Source: Excoecaria cochinchinensis
Taxonomy: Eukaryota; Streptophyta; Magnoliopsida; Malpighiales; Euphorbiaceae
Reading direction: 5' to 3'
NCBI GenBank assembly: GCA_947683425.1
Contig: CANTUQ010000004.1
Location: 11,570,001-11,634,000 of the forward strand
DNA length: 64,000 bases
Shown here: positions 11,940-24,037 of the stretch, one piece after another
Layout: each line of letters begins with the position of its first letter
Numbering within the stretch: position 1 is the first letter of the stretch
Made by a program: the position numbers and the translations under genes
Notes under the pieces: model-generated
Databases searched by the model: none
Seen by the model: the letters and a program-made list of their open reading frames with translations, nothing else
Told to the model about the DNA's origin: nothing

Positions 11940-12140
11940 AATTATCTATATAGATAGATATCAAATATATTTGAATTCAAATTAGATTTTAGAGGATAAA
12001 ATCAAATCTTTTTGAATTCAAATCAGATTTTATAAGATAAACTCAATTTTTTTTTAATTCAAATTAGATTTGGAGATGAAATCAAATATTTTTTTTTAAT
12101 TCAAATTAGATTTTATAATATAAAATCAAATCTTTGATAT
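11940..12140. repeat. AT-rich tandem repeat in Tat A LTR
   Basis: Four to five degenerate copies of a roughly 40-bp unit built on TTGAATTCAAATTAGATTTT plus a following GATAAAATCAAAT. Confidence 0.7.
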
Positions 12141-12227
12141 TTATCTTAAAGATAAACATTAAGCAAATGAAATTTTATCCACAAAAATGCCCACAGGACC
12201 TGATCAAGGGGCACCTTTCGGCCTACT

Positions 12228-12425
12228 AATAGGTGTCGGTCGCGGGGGCAACACCGAATTTTGAGTGGCGGGCATGCACACAAGGGATAGGCATGAGCGA
12301 TGGGCATCGCTCGCATGAGGGACAAGCACCCTCAAGCGCGAGCGATGCCTGTAGCGAGTGCAAGGGACAGGCACCCCTTAAGCGCAAGCGACGAGCATCA
12401 CTGGCCCACCGACGGGCGTCCATCG
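12228..12425. repeat. GC-rich dyad block 2 in Tat A LTR (U3 side)
   Basis: Degenerate repeats of GGGCATCGCTCGCATGAGGG- and GGACAGGCACCC-type words lie 200-400 bp from the LTR start in element orientation. This is the same relative place as the blocks at 24534-24750 (Tat solo LTR) and 51276-51397 (T3). Confidence 0.55.
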
Positions 12426-14184
12426 CTGAAAAAAGCAAAACCTCAAACAAAAAGGCCCTTTTTGAAGTAAAAGGGAAATTTTAAGGATTTTTAGTCACCA
12501 ATATCCCTAAAATTTGTGAATTTCAAGGGCGACAGCCTACGACTTCACTCCTTGTCCTGTGGAACAGGTTTCGGTATCTTCATTGGGTAACTCTAATTTT
12601 GGCTACCTTGGGACCCAGTGTCTATAAGGGCATATATAGACTTAGAGTAATATTTAGAAATTTTTGACAGTGAAAAAGAAATTTTACGGTAGCACTAAAA
12701 ATTGTCTAATCTGACCGATTTGAGTGAACTAGAATAAAAACTGACTCTGATTAAGCTAAAATTTTTTGTCGAGGCTTAATTATATATTTTAAGAATTATG
12801 GAATTAATTTTGGGAGAAATTGAGTTTGAGAAGTGAGAGAAATAATTTAGGGTTACATAATGGGCTTAAAAATCAAAATGGGCTTAAGTGTGATTGGGCT
12901 AACTTGGTTGGACAAAGTGCAGCCCATTAACCAGCCTATAAGTACCCTAAATATCAAAAATTTCCAGCAAACTCTTCAGTTCTCTCCATCTCTCTACTTA
13001 TTCTCTCTTGGTTGAATTCTTTTCCTCCCTCCTTCCACCAAATTTCTTCTTTTCTCTGCAAATTTCTCCCTTAATCTAAGCCTCCTAACTAAATTCTTGC
13101 TCCTCTATAACCTAATTATGGTCTTTAAAGTTTAATTGAACGGTTAGAAGTAGGAAAATTGAAGGATTCAAAGTTAGGGCATAAATTTGAGGTAGGAGAA
13201 ATTGAAGTTTTTAAATTGTTTTAATGGTTCAAATAGGTAATTTAGGGTTTGTATAGTGTATTTATGTAATTATATTACAAAAAGAAACCAAGATTTTGAT
13301 GAAATTTTTATGTGTATATTCGGCCACTATTAGGGAACAAGGAAGGGGAAGGCCTTCCAAGATGAGAAAGGCATGGAAAGGAAGTTCAAGAAGAGTAGAA
13401 GAAGAAATAGAGATTAGTGGTTACAAAATCCATCTATTTCAATTAATTTAGTTTTGTGTTAGGTTATGTTTGTATGGTATGTAAGTATAAATTTGAAATA
13501 AACCTTATAATCATGTTTAAGGAGCTTAAAAATGATGATTTGAATGCTTATATCAAGAAGAAATAAAATATATAGTATGAGCATAATGGTAGCCCAATGG
13601 AATACAATAGCATAATATTGTATACTCTAGTTTTAATGCAAAATGATGACATATACATGTAAGTTAAGGTGAAATCTAACTTAAATGATGATAAATGAGT
13701 GGAAGAAAAATTTATGGGTAAATATGTAGGTTGGGCCGAATGGTAAGTATGGGCAGAAAATGTATATTTTGATTATTTACTAAGTATAATGACTTAAAAG
13801 GAATATATAATGGAAATTGAGTGTATAGTAATTTATGCGAAATTAATTGAATATATTGGAATATTTTAGTGTATATTAATGTAATATGTTTATATTGGAA
13901 ATTATCAGATATGCGGTATTTTAATGAAATTATGATATATATGATGTTAGAATTAATTAATTAGTGGAATGAAGATGTTTTAGTAAGAAAAGAAAGAATT
14001 ATGTGTGAATTCGTAATGTTGGCCAAATGGTTTGTTATGATTAATTAATGATATAACTTAATTTAATTTGGGAATTTAATGGAAATTTAAATAATGGAAT
14101 ATTGTATTTGCCCTTAGTAATAGCCTGGTGGTTAAATCTAGCTCAAAATATAGTTGGCTAGCAATAAGGATACAGTACTGGAGT

Positions 14185-14333
14185 GTGAGTCATGACGACT
14201 CACTTAATGTTGGCTAATGACGGTCTACTAATTGAATGAATGTTGAAATGTTGAAGTGTAAATGAATTGAAATGTAAATGTTTGGGTGGTCCTTTGAGGC
14301 CACTCTAAAATGATGTGGATCTTTAGGATCCAC
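14185..14333 (+). other. Hairpin ladder in LTR E
   Basis: GTGAGTC/GACTCAC (14185-14203), GTGGTC/GGCCAC with one G:U (14286-14303) and GTGGATC/GATCCAC (14315-14333), each with a 5-6-base loop. Confidence 0.65.
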
Positions 14334-14857
14334 TTCTTGTGTATCCGGTTTGGAGTTTTCCACCAGATTGATACTAGGGGCAAAATGGCAAAAATGAATA
14401 AATTGAGTAGATAAGAGTTATTATAAGAAGAAAAATGAAAACAGGACTAAATCGTAATAAATTTAAAAAATTTAGGGATTAAATGGTAAAAATGTAAATG
14501 AAATAGTCAATGGGATTAATTAAAACAAATAAGAATAAATTAGTAAAATAAGTAACATAATAATTGTTCAAGGACTAAATTGTAATTTAGCGTGAAAATA
14601 GTGGTTAAAGGACTAATTGGTTAAAGGACTAATTGGCAATTTGTAAGTTAAATAATGAGTTAAATGTGGAAATTAAGTTAATTAGTGGGATTTTAGTAAA
14701 TAAAAGTAAAAAGAAGGGGAAAATGTTAATTTGATGGAAGTTTAGGGACTATGTTCTAAATTGAACATAATAATGTTAAATTAAGAATTAAAGTTAAATT
14801 AAATAGTAATATACGGATTAATTGAGTAATTAAGTGATCTTAGGTAATTAAATGAAT

Positions 14858-14858
14858 A

Positions 14859-14921
<63 letters not shown>
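14858..14921. repeat. (TAA)n microsatellite
   Basis: About twenty uninterrupted TAA units. Confidence 0.95.
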
Positions 14922-15518
14922 CTTGAATAAATAGTTAAGTAAATATTTGTGGGTTATTAATAGATTAAATTATAGATTAAGAAATAGAAATATGTGTGCA
15001 ATGGAATGTGACTGATAATAAAGATTTAATGACCTAAACAAATAAAATGTGCATGTGTGTGTGAAACATTAGGGAAGTGGAAATCTTTGGATTTGTAACC
15101 ACCACTGAGCATATTTAATGCTCAACATGTAGTTTTCTATTGACTGCGTGTAGGTACATGTTAGGATGGCAGAGCAAGCATACCTCATTTTGGGCGTAAA
15201 ATTGGAGAAGAAATAGATCAGAAATATTTTGTACGTTTAAGATTATGGGCATGTATATGTATGGATGGTATTGAATTGTGGATTATGGCATGTATAGGGA
15301 TCTTTTTAATATTGTGGAGGCTATGAGATAGTATTGATGGATGGATTGTTATGTTGTGGCTTGTATTGTTGTTGTGCCCTTGTGTGGGCCGTGAATTGGT
15401 TGTTTTGCAAGAAGGGCAGGTTCAATTTATAGTCGTTATACTACCGAAATTTATACCAAATGAATAGTAAATTGGACAGTTATAGGTCAATCGGCAAGAA
15501 TATGGTTTAGGTGTTATA

Positions 15519-15847
15519 TTAATGAATTAATCATAATCATATTGTTAATTTATGTGGACTAAGCCAAATTAATGTTATGAAAAAAAATGTACTGCATTTA
15601 TATATACATATTATTTAACAGTATTCGACAATCATGGTAATCGCACAGTAAATGTGTTCTCAAGTAACACGTACGTTTAGTATAAATGTTGTAAGGGGGT
15701 TACGAATACACCATTTGTTCCAAGGTATGATAGAAGTTGTATCTAAGTGATTCCTTTGGATAACACACAAAAAAACATTTATTAGATTTAGCTTCTAGCT
15801 TGTTTGTCATTGTCCTCATCACATAAGTAGGACAACCCCATGCTTTC
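15519..15847 (-). pseudogene. Ty1/copia pol fragment, integrase C-terminal region
   Basis: On the minus strand from 15843 down to about 15700 one frame reads AWGCPTYVMRTMTNKLEAKS, then NKCFFVCYPKESLRYNFYH. The pattern W-G-C-P-x-Y-V...K-L-x-x-K/R-S-x-K-C-x-F-V-x-Y-P-K-x-x-x-x-Y-x-F-Y is characteristic of the region after the integrase core in plant copia polyproteins. Below about 15700 the frame breaks and no further domain can be read. The fragment is cut at 15848 by element D and abuts LTR E at 15518, so it is an old scrap left between insertions. Confidence 0.75.
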
Positions 15848-16895
15848 TGTAAGGACCCAAATTATGCCCTAGTAGTAATAAGGCATGTTTATGGTATAAT
15901 AGAAATCGAATATGAGTGAATAAGTGGCTAAAATGCTGAAAAGCACGTAATCGGTATTAAGTAAAAAGCCAAAGGTGATTTGGTAATTTGATAATGAAGG
16001 ACTTAAATTCATAGATTAGGAAGAATTATATGTCAATGTATGATTTAGAGTAAATTACAAGTCAAATGTGCAATTAAATGGAAGATTAGGATTAAATAGC
16101 AAAATGAAGAGCATGACCAATAGGAGATAGGCACCTAGCAATTCTAAAATTATATAGAGAAGTAAAGAAAGATGTGCTTAGCCTATAAATTGGCCATTTT
16201 GGACGAGAAAAGGGGGTAGAAACCCATCTTTTTCCACTTCAAAGAATAACGTTTCTTCACTTAAAAATCTGCCATTTCATATCAAAAAAGTTCCAAGAGA
16301 AATCTCTTTCAAATTTAAGTGCAAATCAAGCTATATAAGTAAGTTATGATCATTTCCTCCTTATATTTCTTATTAATTGGTTAAGCATAGAAATTATGTG
16401 ATGAATTTAGTGTATATTGATGATAAATGTTGATTTGAGTGTGCTTGTGGTTGTCGAATTGCTTGAAAGTATGGAAAGTGGCATGCGGAGTATATTGTGA
16501 AAATTCTATTCAAAGTGTCACTTGATCCTAAGTCAGTGTTTTGGTTCTAATTTTTTGTAGACACCTGAGAATGGGATGTTTCTTATTGAATTGGAACCAT
16601 AACTTCCATACCTACAAATATCATAGAAATGACCATGAGCTAATTTTGGTTCTAAGTGCCTCATAAATGGCCAAAACAGAAGTGTTCCTACTCTGGCCGG
16701 GTCAATGGAGCAGTGTGTGCTTCTAAAGCCACACCTCCCAGGATATAGCTTTAAATGATCTGAAATTTTACCTGTGTAAATTTAAGACATAAGGAAACAA
16801 AAGAGAGAACACTTTGGTTGAATATGCTATTTGCTAGCTCATTTTGTGTGTGTAAGGTGGGGGTCAAAGTCTGCCCAAATGCATACTTGGTACCC

Positions 16896-16995
16896 AGTCG
16901 GCACAACTGTGCCGAGTCGCACCAAGGGCTTCTATCCGAAATTGGAACAGCTATGCAGTTCACAAGTCGATACATGGGTGACGACTCGTGACAGC
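16896..16995. repeat. GC-rich dyad block in LTR of element D
   Basis: GGCACAACTGTGCC (16900-16913), then GAGTCGCAC and GACGACTCGTGACAG words. This is the same LTR position and similar wording to the arrays in LTR b and B1, but only a few units. Confidence 0.5.
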
Positions 16996-17102
16996 CCCAA
17001 TTTCCTTTTTTCATTTTGTTTGCACGTTTTGTGCCATTCTCAATTCTAATGCTTACAAGATCATGTTTAATGCATAAATAAGACAAAACAAGAAGTTCAC
17101 AT

Positions 17103-17109
<7 letters not shown>

Positions 17110-17152
<43 letters not shown>
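17110..17152. repeat. (TA)n microsatellite
   Basis: About twenty TA units. Confidence 0.95.
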
Positions 17153-17160
<8 letters not shown>

Positions 17161-17422
17161 ATAAATATTGTATTTTAGTATGGAATATATGGAACCAAAT
17201 GTTATTTTATTAAATGACAGTATTTATGAAATGTGCATGATGGAATAATTGAATTAATTTGTTCATGATATGGAGACTGAAATAAAATGATACCCATTTG
17301 AATTTAAATAGGAACATAAGTAGTAAATTAATGAATAATGTCTCTACCTGATGCCTGAATTGTACATAGTCGTTGATAAATACGCATGCCTATAAGGGAT
17401 AGTGATTGCAGCTACCTAGTGT

Positions 17423-17511
17423 CACCGAAAGGTGTCTAGTGTTTGATACCTCTTGGTATCTAGTGATTCGAGACTTATGTCTCCTAGTGTTCGATACTGC
17501 TCGTTGGTATC
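17423..17511 (+). other. Hairpin ladder in LTR of element D
   Basis: CACC/GGTG with loop GAAA (17423-17434), GATACC/GGTATC (17445-17460), GAGAC/GTCTC (17470-17483) and GATAC..GTATC (17493-17511), separated by repeated CTAGTG. Confidence 0.7.
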
Positions 17512-17963
17512 TAGTGTTTCCCCGCTATCCACCATTAATGAGGATTCAGGCAATATAAGAGTTTTAGTGTTATTAAAGCTATAAGAGCGTGTAAACGGAA
17601 ATGAATGTAATATTTTTTTTGATTGATAATATATGTATGCATATTTAAAAAGATTAATATTTATAAAGCATGTGTTTGAATTATATGTTTTATTATTGAT
17701 ATTGTGTAATATGTTAACTGGATTACATATTGTAAATTGTGTGTAATGAAATTATGCATGTAAAACTACGTGGTTCTGATTACAAAAATTATTGGGATAC
17801 ATAGGAAGCTTGGAATTCTATACCAAGTCCAAACCAAATCAGTAGAAACTATTAGTGATTTTGAACATTGTAATTTATTATTGAAATAATTTTTTTTATT
17901 CTTAAGTGGCATGTTCTGAGGTGTGCACACTCTTATCCTCCCACGAGGTATGAGGTTGTTACA

Positions 17964-18337
17964 TTTAGTGGTTTCATAGCATAGGTTTAGGCATTTCTGG
18001 ATAATAAGAGTTAAGAATGAGTTTGTAAAGTGCTTGTGTTGGCCTAATTTAGATATCATTGTTTCGTTTAAGATTAAAGTTTCAACAACTCAAAAAGAAG
18101 TTGATAGAGTATGTATCGAGTGCTATGGAGCTAGAGTAAATGTGTTATGAAGAGATAAGAAGAGAAGTAAGTGATATGGAAATTGAAATATACATATGTG
18201 AATAAAGTATTTGGAATGTATATGTTATGTGCATGTGTAAAATCGAAGCTTAGGTAAGACAATTGAAATGGTGTCTAATGTATTGCCACAAGATGTGGTG
18301 AATTTCGAGGACGAAATTCTTTTAAGGGGAAGAGAAA
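17964..18337 (+). other. Residual interior of element D (primer site to polypurine tract)
   Basis: TGGTTTCATAGC at 17969-17980 is a decayed TGGTATCAGAGC (initiator tRNA-Met site), followed by ATAGGTTTAGGCATTTCTGG as in B1. The right edge has AATTTCGAGGACGAAATTCT (18301-18320), then a purine tract (18325-18337), the usual 3' border of Tekay elements. Between them lies only leader-like sequence. Confidence 0.75.
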
Positions 18338-19302
18338 TGTAAGGCCCTAAATTATACCCTAGTAGTAATAAGGCATGTTTATGGTATAATGGAAATCGAA
18401 TATGATTGAATAAGCGGGTAAAATGCTGAAAAGGACGTAATTGGTATTAAGTAAAAAGGCAAGGGTAATTTGCTAATTTGACAATGAGGGACTTAAATCC
18501 ATAGATTAGGAAGAATTATATGTCAATGTATGATTTAGAGTTAATTACAAGTCAAATGTGCAATTAAATGAAATATTGGGATTAAATAGCAAAATGAAAA
18601 GCTTGACCAATAGGAGATAGGCGCCTAGTAATTTTAGAATTATATGGACAAGTAAAGAAAGATGTGCTTGGCCTATAAATTGTCCATTTTGGACGGGAAA
18701 GGGGGGAGGGACCCAACTTTTTCCACTTCAAAACACAACCTTTCTTCACCTAAAAATCTGCCATTTCATATCAAATAAGTTCCAAGAGAAATCTCTTTCA
18801 ATTTTAAGTGCAAATCAAGCTACATAGGTAAGTTATGATCATTTCCTCCTTCTATTTCTTAATAATTGATTAAGCAAATAAATTATGTGTTGATTTTAGT
18901 GTATATTGATGATAAATGTTGATTTGAGTGTGCTTATGGTTGTTGAATTGCTTGAATGTATGGAAAGTAGCATGTAGAGTATATTGTGGAAATTTTGTCC
19001 CAAGTGTCACTTGATCCCGAGTCAATGTTTTAGTTATAATTTGGTGTAGAGACTTGTAAATGAGGTGATTCTAGTGGCATTGGAACCATAAGTTCCATAC
19101 CTACAAATGTTATGGAAATTACCATGAGCTAATTTTGGCTTTAAGTGCCTCAAAAATTGTCAAAATGAAAGTGTTCCTACTTTGGTAGGGTCAATGGAGC
19201 AGTGTGTGCTTCTAAACCCATACCTTCCAGGATATAGCTCCAAAGGATCTAAAATTTTACCTATAGAAATTAAGACATAGGGAAACAAAAGTCTAGAAGA
19301 AA
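18338..19302 (+). repeat. Truncated 3' LTR of element D
   Basis: It begins TGTAAGGCCCTAAATTATACC and follows the 5' LTR to GGAAACAAAAG at about 19291. It then stops where LTR a begins. Confidence 0.8.
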
Positions 19303-19716
19303 TATAATGCCCCCTCCGGACCGCACGTACAGCCTTGCTGCGGCAGTCGAAGAGAGTCGCCACTCACACACATCACATTACACATACACGCATAACTTAA
19401 TTATAATCAAATCCTGAATTAAAAAATTTCTTCTAAAGCAACTAGATTCATTACATACATAGTATTAAGTGTCAACTAATATTACAAAACTCAGTTATAT
19501 ACATATCATTAACTGTCAACTTATATTACATGCTATTAACTTATAGTTACAAAACTCAACTATTACATCACTTTTCTTTTACATGCCAAAACTGATAATT
19601 ACAAATTACATGCTACAAAAGAACCTACACTAACAGCAGACCCTAACCTGTTGACAAAAGAAGATGCGGGACCGTTCTTCAATCACGTTTCACTTCAAAC
19701 CCTATACAGATTAATA

Positions 19717-19745
19717 CCCATGCTAAGCAAAAACGCTTAGTGGGG
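19717..19745 (-). other. Conserved LTR hairpin in LTR a
   Basis: On the minus strand, CCCACTAAGCG..GCTTAGCATGG. Stem 1 is kept; stem 2 is degraded. Confidence 0.55.
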
Positions 19746-20006
19746 AAACAACACACCATATTCATTCATAGCAAACATTAAATATCATCATGTACATGCT
19801 TCATAGTAACACACAATATAGTATATCATTTAAGTTCCTATGCATATGCATACATATTTTACATCATCAATAAACCATATTCTTAGATTCAGATATCACA
19901 TCACATTTTCTTAATGCATAGTATTCACACTATTTATTATCAATTCGCCATTCATTTCTTACCTTGCCTACATACTCTTAGAAGTGGATAACGGGATAAC
20001 GCATTA

Positions 20007-20156
20007 GTACTTGTAAGTACCATATATCATTTAGTATCCATAGATACAACACTTTTGCATTAGCACCCGTAGGTTCCGATATATTCATATAAATTTATAC
20101 ACTTATGTGAATCCAAATGAGATTTTATACGCATTGGGGATTCCAAACGGGGAATC
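20007..20156 (-). other. Hairpin ladder in LTR a
   Basis: GTACT/AGTAC (20007-20020), GTATC/GATAC (20034-20047) and GATTCC/GGAATC (20139-20156). Confidence 0.6.
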
Positions 20157-20492
20157 AAAAATGCTACGGCTACAGCACATGACCCTATAGGCATGCCTAA
20201 CTTTCCACTACTCGACTTGCAAGCTAAATTATTAATCCAATTAATGTTCGTATTATCACATTATATAACATCCACATAACTACATTAAGCAATATCATAT
20301 CATTTGATATCTTGCACACACATGTGGCTTATTAAACAAGCCCACACTTCTTTATTCAATTTATACATGTTCTCATGGATAAACACATTATAATTTTCAA
20401 TAAATTTTCCAAACTTAGTTGAATTATGTTCTTAAACACTTTATATAGCAATAGGTGATGTTCTATGTTAAATTGCAAAGAATTCAGGTACC

Positions 20493-20666
20493 TCGCGGTG
20501 ACAACGAAATGGTTGTGGCTGTGACTAAAGTTAATTCAAGGCAGAATCAAAAATAGAAGCACCTCATGGTGACAACCAAATGGTTATGATAGTGACATAA
20601 ATCAATTTGGAACATAATGGAAAATAGAAGCATCTCATAGTGACAACCAAATTGTTGTCACCCTGA
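20493..20666. repeat. Palindrome array of the CGGTGACAACC type in LTR a
   Basis: Three decayed units of the dyad TCACGGTGACAACCAAATGG...TTGTCACCGTGA, with mutations. The wording is that of the Athila and B2 arrays. Confidence 0.7.
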
Positions 20667-21767
20667 CCTAGGAAAATTCAAGGCAGAAGCATCTAACTTA
20701 CCTCTTTCAAGCCTTTTTCTTACTTCCATATATATGACTTTCAAAACCAACACAAACACCACGTTCAGCCAACATGGCCTTCTAACCAAATGATCATCTA
20801 CATGTTGACTTCCTAATAGCATAAATCATAACACATTTGGACTCAAAATCAAGGAATTATGGCCAAGGGAGGACAACTTGCTCCACCTCCTACAGAATTT
20901 TAGCTACATGTATGGACAATTTTGAAGACCTTAAAGTCCCCGAAACAAGAGGACTATTTCTACAACAATTATAGTCATAGACATTGTGATTCTAATCTAA
21001 TTTAGGTCATTCATTTTAGAGTTGCAAAACTCACCTTATAACACAAACAATCCAAGTAGGTCAAGATGCACTTTGAAACCAGTATTACTCTATCAAGCTC
21101 ATCAAGCTTGAAGCCAACTAAATTGGTATAACCAATTTATTTAAACTCAAACTAGACTACCATAAGATATGCATAAACACTAAAACATTCAATTTCACAA
21201 TAGGTATCCATTAACCAAGAAATTACATAGCCAATTCTCAAGTATCTGAAAAAAGGTTTCATGCTCATAAATCAATAAGTTTCATAACAATCAAATTAGC
21301 ATAACAAATGCACATCCACAATTCAACTCAATACACAACACAATTATGCATATCAGCTTATATTAACTACCAATTTAACACATATAAACACATAGTTTCC
21401 CAAACCTCAAACTCGTTTGCTCCAAAAGAGCTCACTTGGCACTAGGCTGACAAAGGTTCTCCTTTCCCTTAACTTTTCTGGTTTCTTCCACTATAGCACA
21501 CGTACAATTTCTAGAATTGGAACAAGGAATCAATTCCAAATTAATATAGAAAAAAAGAAGGAGGAGAAGAAGAAGAGTAATAATCTAACAACATAACTTA
21601 CCTTGACTTGCTGAAACACAAAACAAGTCAGAAATCAGTTAATCAATCAATACAAATTCAATGGACAAGGTTGAAGAAGAAGAAGAAAGCAGAGCAGAAT
21701 GGGACTTAGGTTCCTGAGCAAAGAGAGAGCCAAAGAAAGAGACGGGCAGATCTTTGTGCTAACCAAA

Positions 21768-21780
21768 GGCTTATATATAG
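21768..21780 (-). promoter_or_regulatory. TATA box of LTR a
   Basis: The minus strand reads CTATATATAAGCC, followed downstream by a purine/pyrimidine-rich leader. It is consistent with a Pol II promoter at the U3/R border. Confidence 0.55.
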
Positions 21781-22200
21781 ATGCAAGCCTTTGGTTGGCA
21801 AAGTCTGTCCAAGCCACATGGACAGCTCCCTCCCAAATCAAGATTAGGTTAAACTAATCTTGCTTAACTTTAATTAATCATTCCCTTAATTAATAATCCA
21901 CAATTACACTCACCAAGCAAAACGATGCAATAACATTCATACACATAATATCAACATACAAATACACAGCGGAATTTAAAACTTTACAATCAAACTGATC
22001 ATTCATTCATAGATGAAATAATAATATACATTACATAACTGTTCTGATATTACTAAAAGAATTACATCTTTCAAAATTACAATGAGAGTTCACTATTACA
22101 AAAAAAAATCTCAAAATAAATGCTAAGTCCTAACATCAATTCCCTTTGTGTTGGCTTGACTTGTGGTGACTCTCCCAACAGCTAACCATCATCCACACTT

Positions 22201-22243
22201 GCACGGATGAAACACCCATGCTAAGTGATAACGCTTAGTGGGG
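22201..22243 (-). other. Conserved double hairpin in LTR b
   Basis: The minus strand reads CCCACTAAGCG..TTAGCATGGG, then CATCCGTGC. Confidence 0.6.
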
Positions 22244-22510
22244 AAACAAATAACAGTAATATGGACGGCCATTCACAATAGTCACCGAGGCAAAACGCAT
22301 ACATTGTGGCATATGCTGATAATCACATTACATATAATCATAGTTGAATCGCATACATAGCATTCAAAAGCTCATAATCACATTCGTTTACATATACATT
22401 CACATACTTATCATCGTCGCCGATCGGATTTCTCATTCTCATAAGCATAATATAAACAAATGATACACCTGCTGACTCACAATAATGGATAACAAGTAAA
22501 CACATGGCGG

Positions 22511-22642
22511 TACCTTATGGGTATGAATCGAAAAGCAACATCATAGTTTCTCATTCAAAAACATTTTACAAATGGGATCTTAAACAAGATCCAAACACAT
22601 TGAGGTTCATGAGGAACCAGATGGGGGACCTGATCAAGGTCC
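22511..22642 (-). other. Hairpin ladder in LTR b
   Basis: TACC/GGTA (22511-22523), GGATCTT/AAGATCC (22575-22592, one base asymmetry), GGTTC/GAACC (22604-22618) and GGACCT/AGGTCC around TGATCA (22626-22642). The order is identical to S, B1 and B2 read in element orientation. Confidence 0.7.
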
Positions 22643-23910
22643 GAACGAAACAGAGGGCTACAGCTGAAGAACTCTATTAGGCATACCTAACTATCCACTA
22701 GATTGACTCTCGCAGGTCATACATAATACAATTTATGTTCCAAAGTATGACATATAATTTATCATGAAGAAATCATACCATTATACATATAGAAGCATGT
22801 TATAATCCATACAGTATTAAAAACCCATTTAGAAGAGATAAGAAATTCATTTTAGCCAAAAAAAGGGTGTGACGCGCGTCGGGCCCCGCGTACCGCCCGT
22901 ACGACCGCCCGCTCGAGGGCGATCGGGGCATTTGTGGGTCCGTTGGCAACTTGCAATGAATTACGAGTGCGTTTATTTTGGGCAACAAGGACGTTTCATG
23001 GAATCACCATCCAATAGAACATTGGGAAAGTTTCTCTAGCCTCGGAGTGCCTAAGACTGCGCTTATTATCCATTTTGGGCCAACCAAATGGGTCTTGGAG
23101 GGTAAACCTCTCTCCCAAAGGAGCCTAGGATTAACTTCTAAGTCTCATGACACAAGAGGTGTCTTGGAAGTCTTAGTTCCAATGAGTGATCGGATAGACC
23201 TCTCGCCTCTTTTAGACCAAAGACCAGAGCTGGGTTCGGGACTTCTCATCTATTTCTACCTCGATCAATTTTACAATTAAGTTTTGAATTTATTATTTCA
23301 CCCTCTTTCCACACGATGCAATTAATTAAAAGGCGCAATTATTCACGTGTTAAAGCGATAGATAAATAAATGAATAATAAATAATAAAAAAATACAATAA
23401 CACTAGGAGCAGAATACAACTCCCATTTATAAATGTGCAATACATACATAAGACGGGAGATTATTTATTTTGAGGACTTTGGTCCTCGCATGCATTTATT
23501 ATAAAAATGATGTTTTTATTGTGGAAATTTTTCATTGGATGAAAAATAGGACATTGGGTCCTAAATTTTATGAAAATCTCCTTTTATTAAATATAAAACA
23601 TTTATCAATTTTTATATTTAGCGAGATACAAAAAGGGGGTGTATTCATGTACACAAAATAATCAATAAATAAACAAAATGAATGAAATAACTAAAAAGGG
23701 GTAGAAAACTAAACCGGTCGGAATCCTCCGAGCATGGTAGATTGCCCCTCGAGCTCATGAAAGTCCAAGAAAAACATGTATGCTCAGAAAAGTTAATGGG
23801 CGTTAATATACAAAAAAACACAATATAAATAAAACTCTAAGATTTGAGAGAGATAGAAAAAGGAAAAGAAAAAGGGAGTTTGGAAATATGGAGGCAGAGC
23901 CCAGGGACGG

Positions 23911-24037
23911 CCATTGTCGAGTGATCGACGGGCGTCAGTCAAGGTGATCAACGTGTCCCGTCGCTCACTCGAGAGAGGGCGTCTGTGGGAGGGGTGACCG
24001 ACGGGCATCGGTGAAACAGATGACCCATCGGTCACCG
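23911..24037. repeat. GC-rich dyad block 1 in Tat solo LTR
   Basis: CGACGGGCGTC, CGACGGGCATCGG and GTGATCGACGGGC words form a CpG-rich island. Confidence 0.6.

Larger units (their letters stand above)
1..12626 (-). mobile_element. Tat/Ogre-type Ty3/gypsy element A, minus strand, incomplete
   Basis: The element is read right to left: 5' LTR 7831-12626, primer-binding site 7813-7830, untranslated leader, broken gag, then a pol fragment running off the left edge. The lineage is set by the gag motif YCAYHQHTGHETDEC on the minus strand at 915-975 and by the RNase H domain, both close to element T3 (51038 onward). It is interrupted by a CACTA transposon (1856-6872) and by solo LTR S (8152-10465). 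The 3' LTR lies outside the window, so its target duplication cannot be checked. Confidence 0.85.
7831..12626 (-). repeat. 5' LTR of Tat element A, split by solo LTR S
   Basis: On the plus strand it begins TGTGACGCGCG and ends GTGTCTATA, where TA replaces the expected CA. Removing the 8152-10465 insertion and one CCCTT leaves about 2.48 kb. The right end in reverse complement (TAGACACTGGGTCCCAAGG, then AGAGTTACCCAATGA) matches the T3 LTR start at 63259 (TAGACACCGAGTCCGAAGG, then AGAGTTACCCAATGA). A GACATTGGTCCTC block at 10784 also recurs in the T3 LTR near 53402. Confidence 0.85.
12627..15518 (+). mobile_element. Truncated Tekay-like LTR E
   Basis: The left part is cut off by Tat A. The right end GTTTAGGTGTTATA looks like a decayed LTR end (GGTGTTACA). 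Inside are a pyrimidine-rich leader (12970-13070) after CCTATAAGTACCC, a hairpin ladder (14185-14333), a GAGCA..TGCTC hairpin (15107-15123) in the place of the usual double hairpin, and CTACCGAAATTTATACC near the end. There is no coding sequence. The Tekay-like assignment rests on layout rather than sequence identity with the other LTRs. Confidence 0.55.
15848..17963 (+). repeat. 5' LTR of element D
   Basis: TGTAAGGACCC to GAGGTTGTTACA, 2116 bp. The first roughly 960 bp align with the second LTR at 18338. It contains a GC dyad block (16896-16995), a TA microsatellite and a hairpin ladder (17423-17511). Confidence 0.85.
15848..19302 (+). mobile_element. Tekay-like element D with emptied interior
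   Basis: Two direct LTRs (15848-17963 and 18338-19302, the second truncated) flank only 374 bp, which hold a decayed tRNA-Met-type primer site and a chromovirus-type polypurine region. Gag and pol are entirely gone. The 3' end is lost to LTR a. The left flank CTTTC (15843-15847) is the presumed target duplication but has no visible partner. Confidence 0.8.
19303..21880 (-). mobile_element. Tekay-like LTR a, minus strand, U3 end lost
   Basis: The left end TATAATGCCCCC is a decayed TG...CCCCC LTR tip. In minus orientation it contains the hairpin (19717-19745), hairpin ladder (20007-20156), GGCATGCCTA box (about 20191), palindrome array (20493-20666) and TATA box (21768-21780). Beyond that the expected GGTGTTACA terminus is missing, and sequence belonging to LTR b begins somewhere between about 21850 and 21960. 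Confidence 0.6.
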
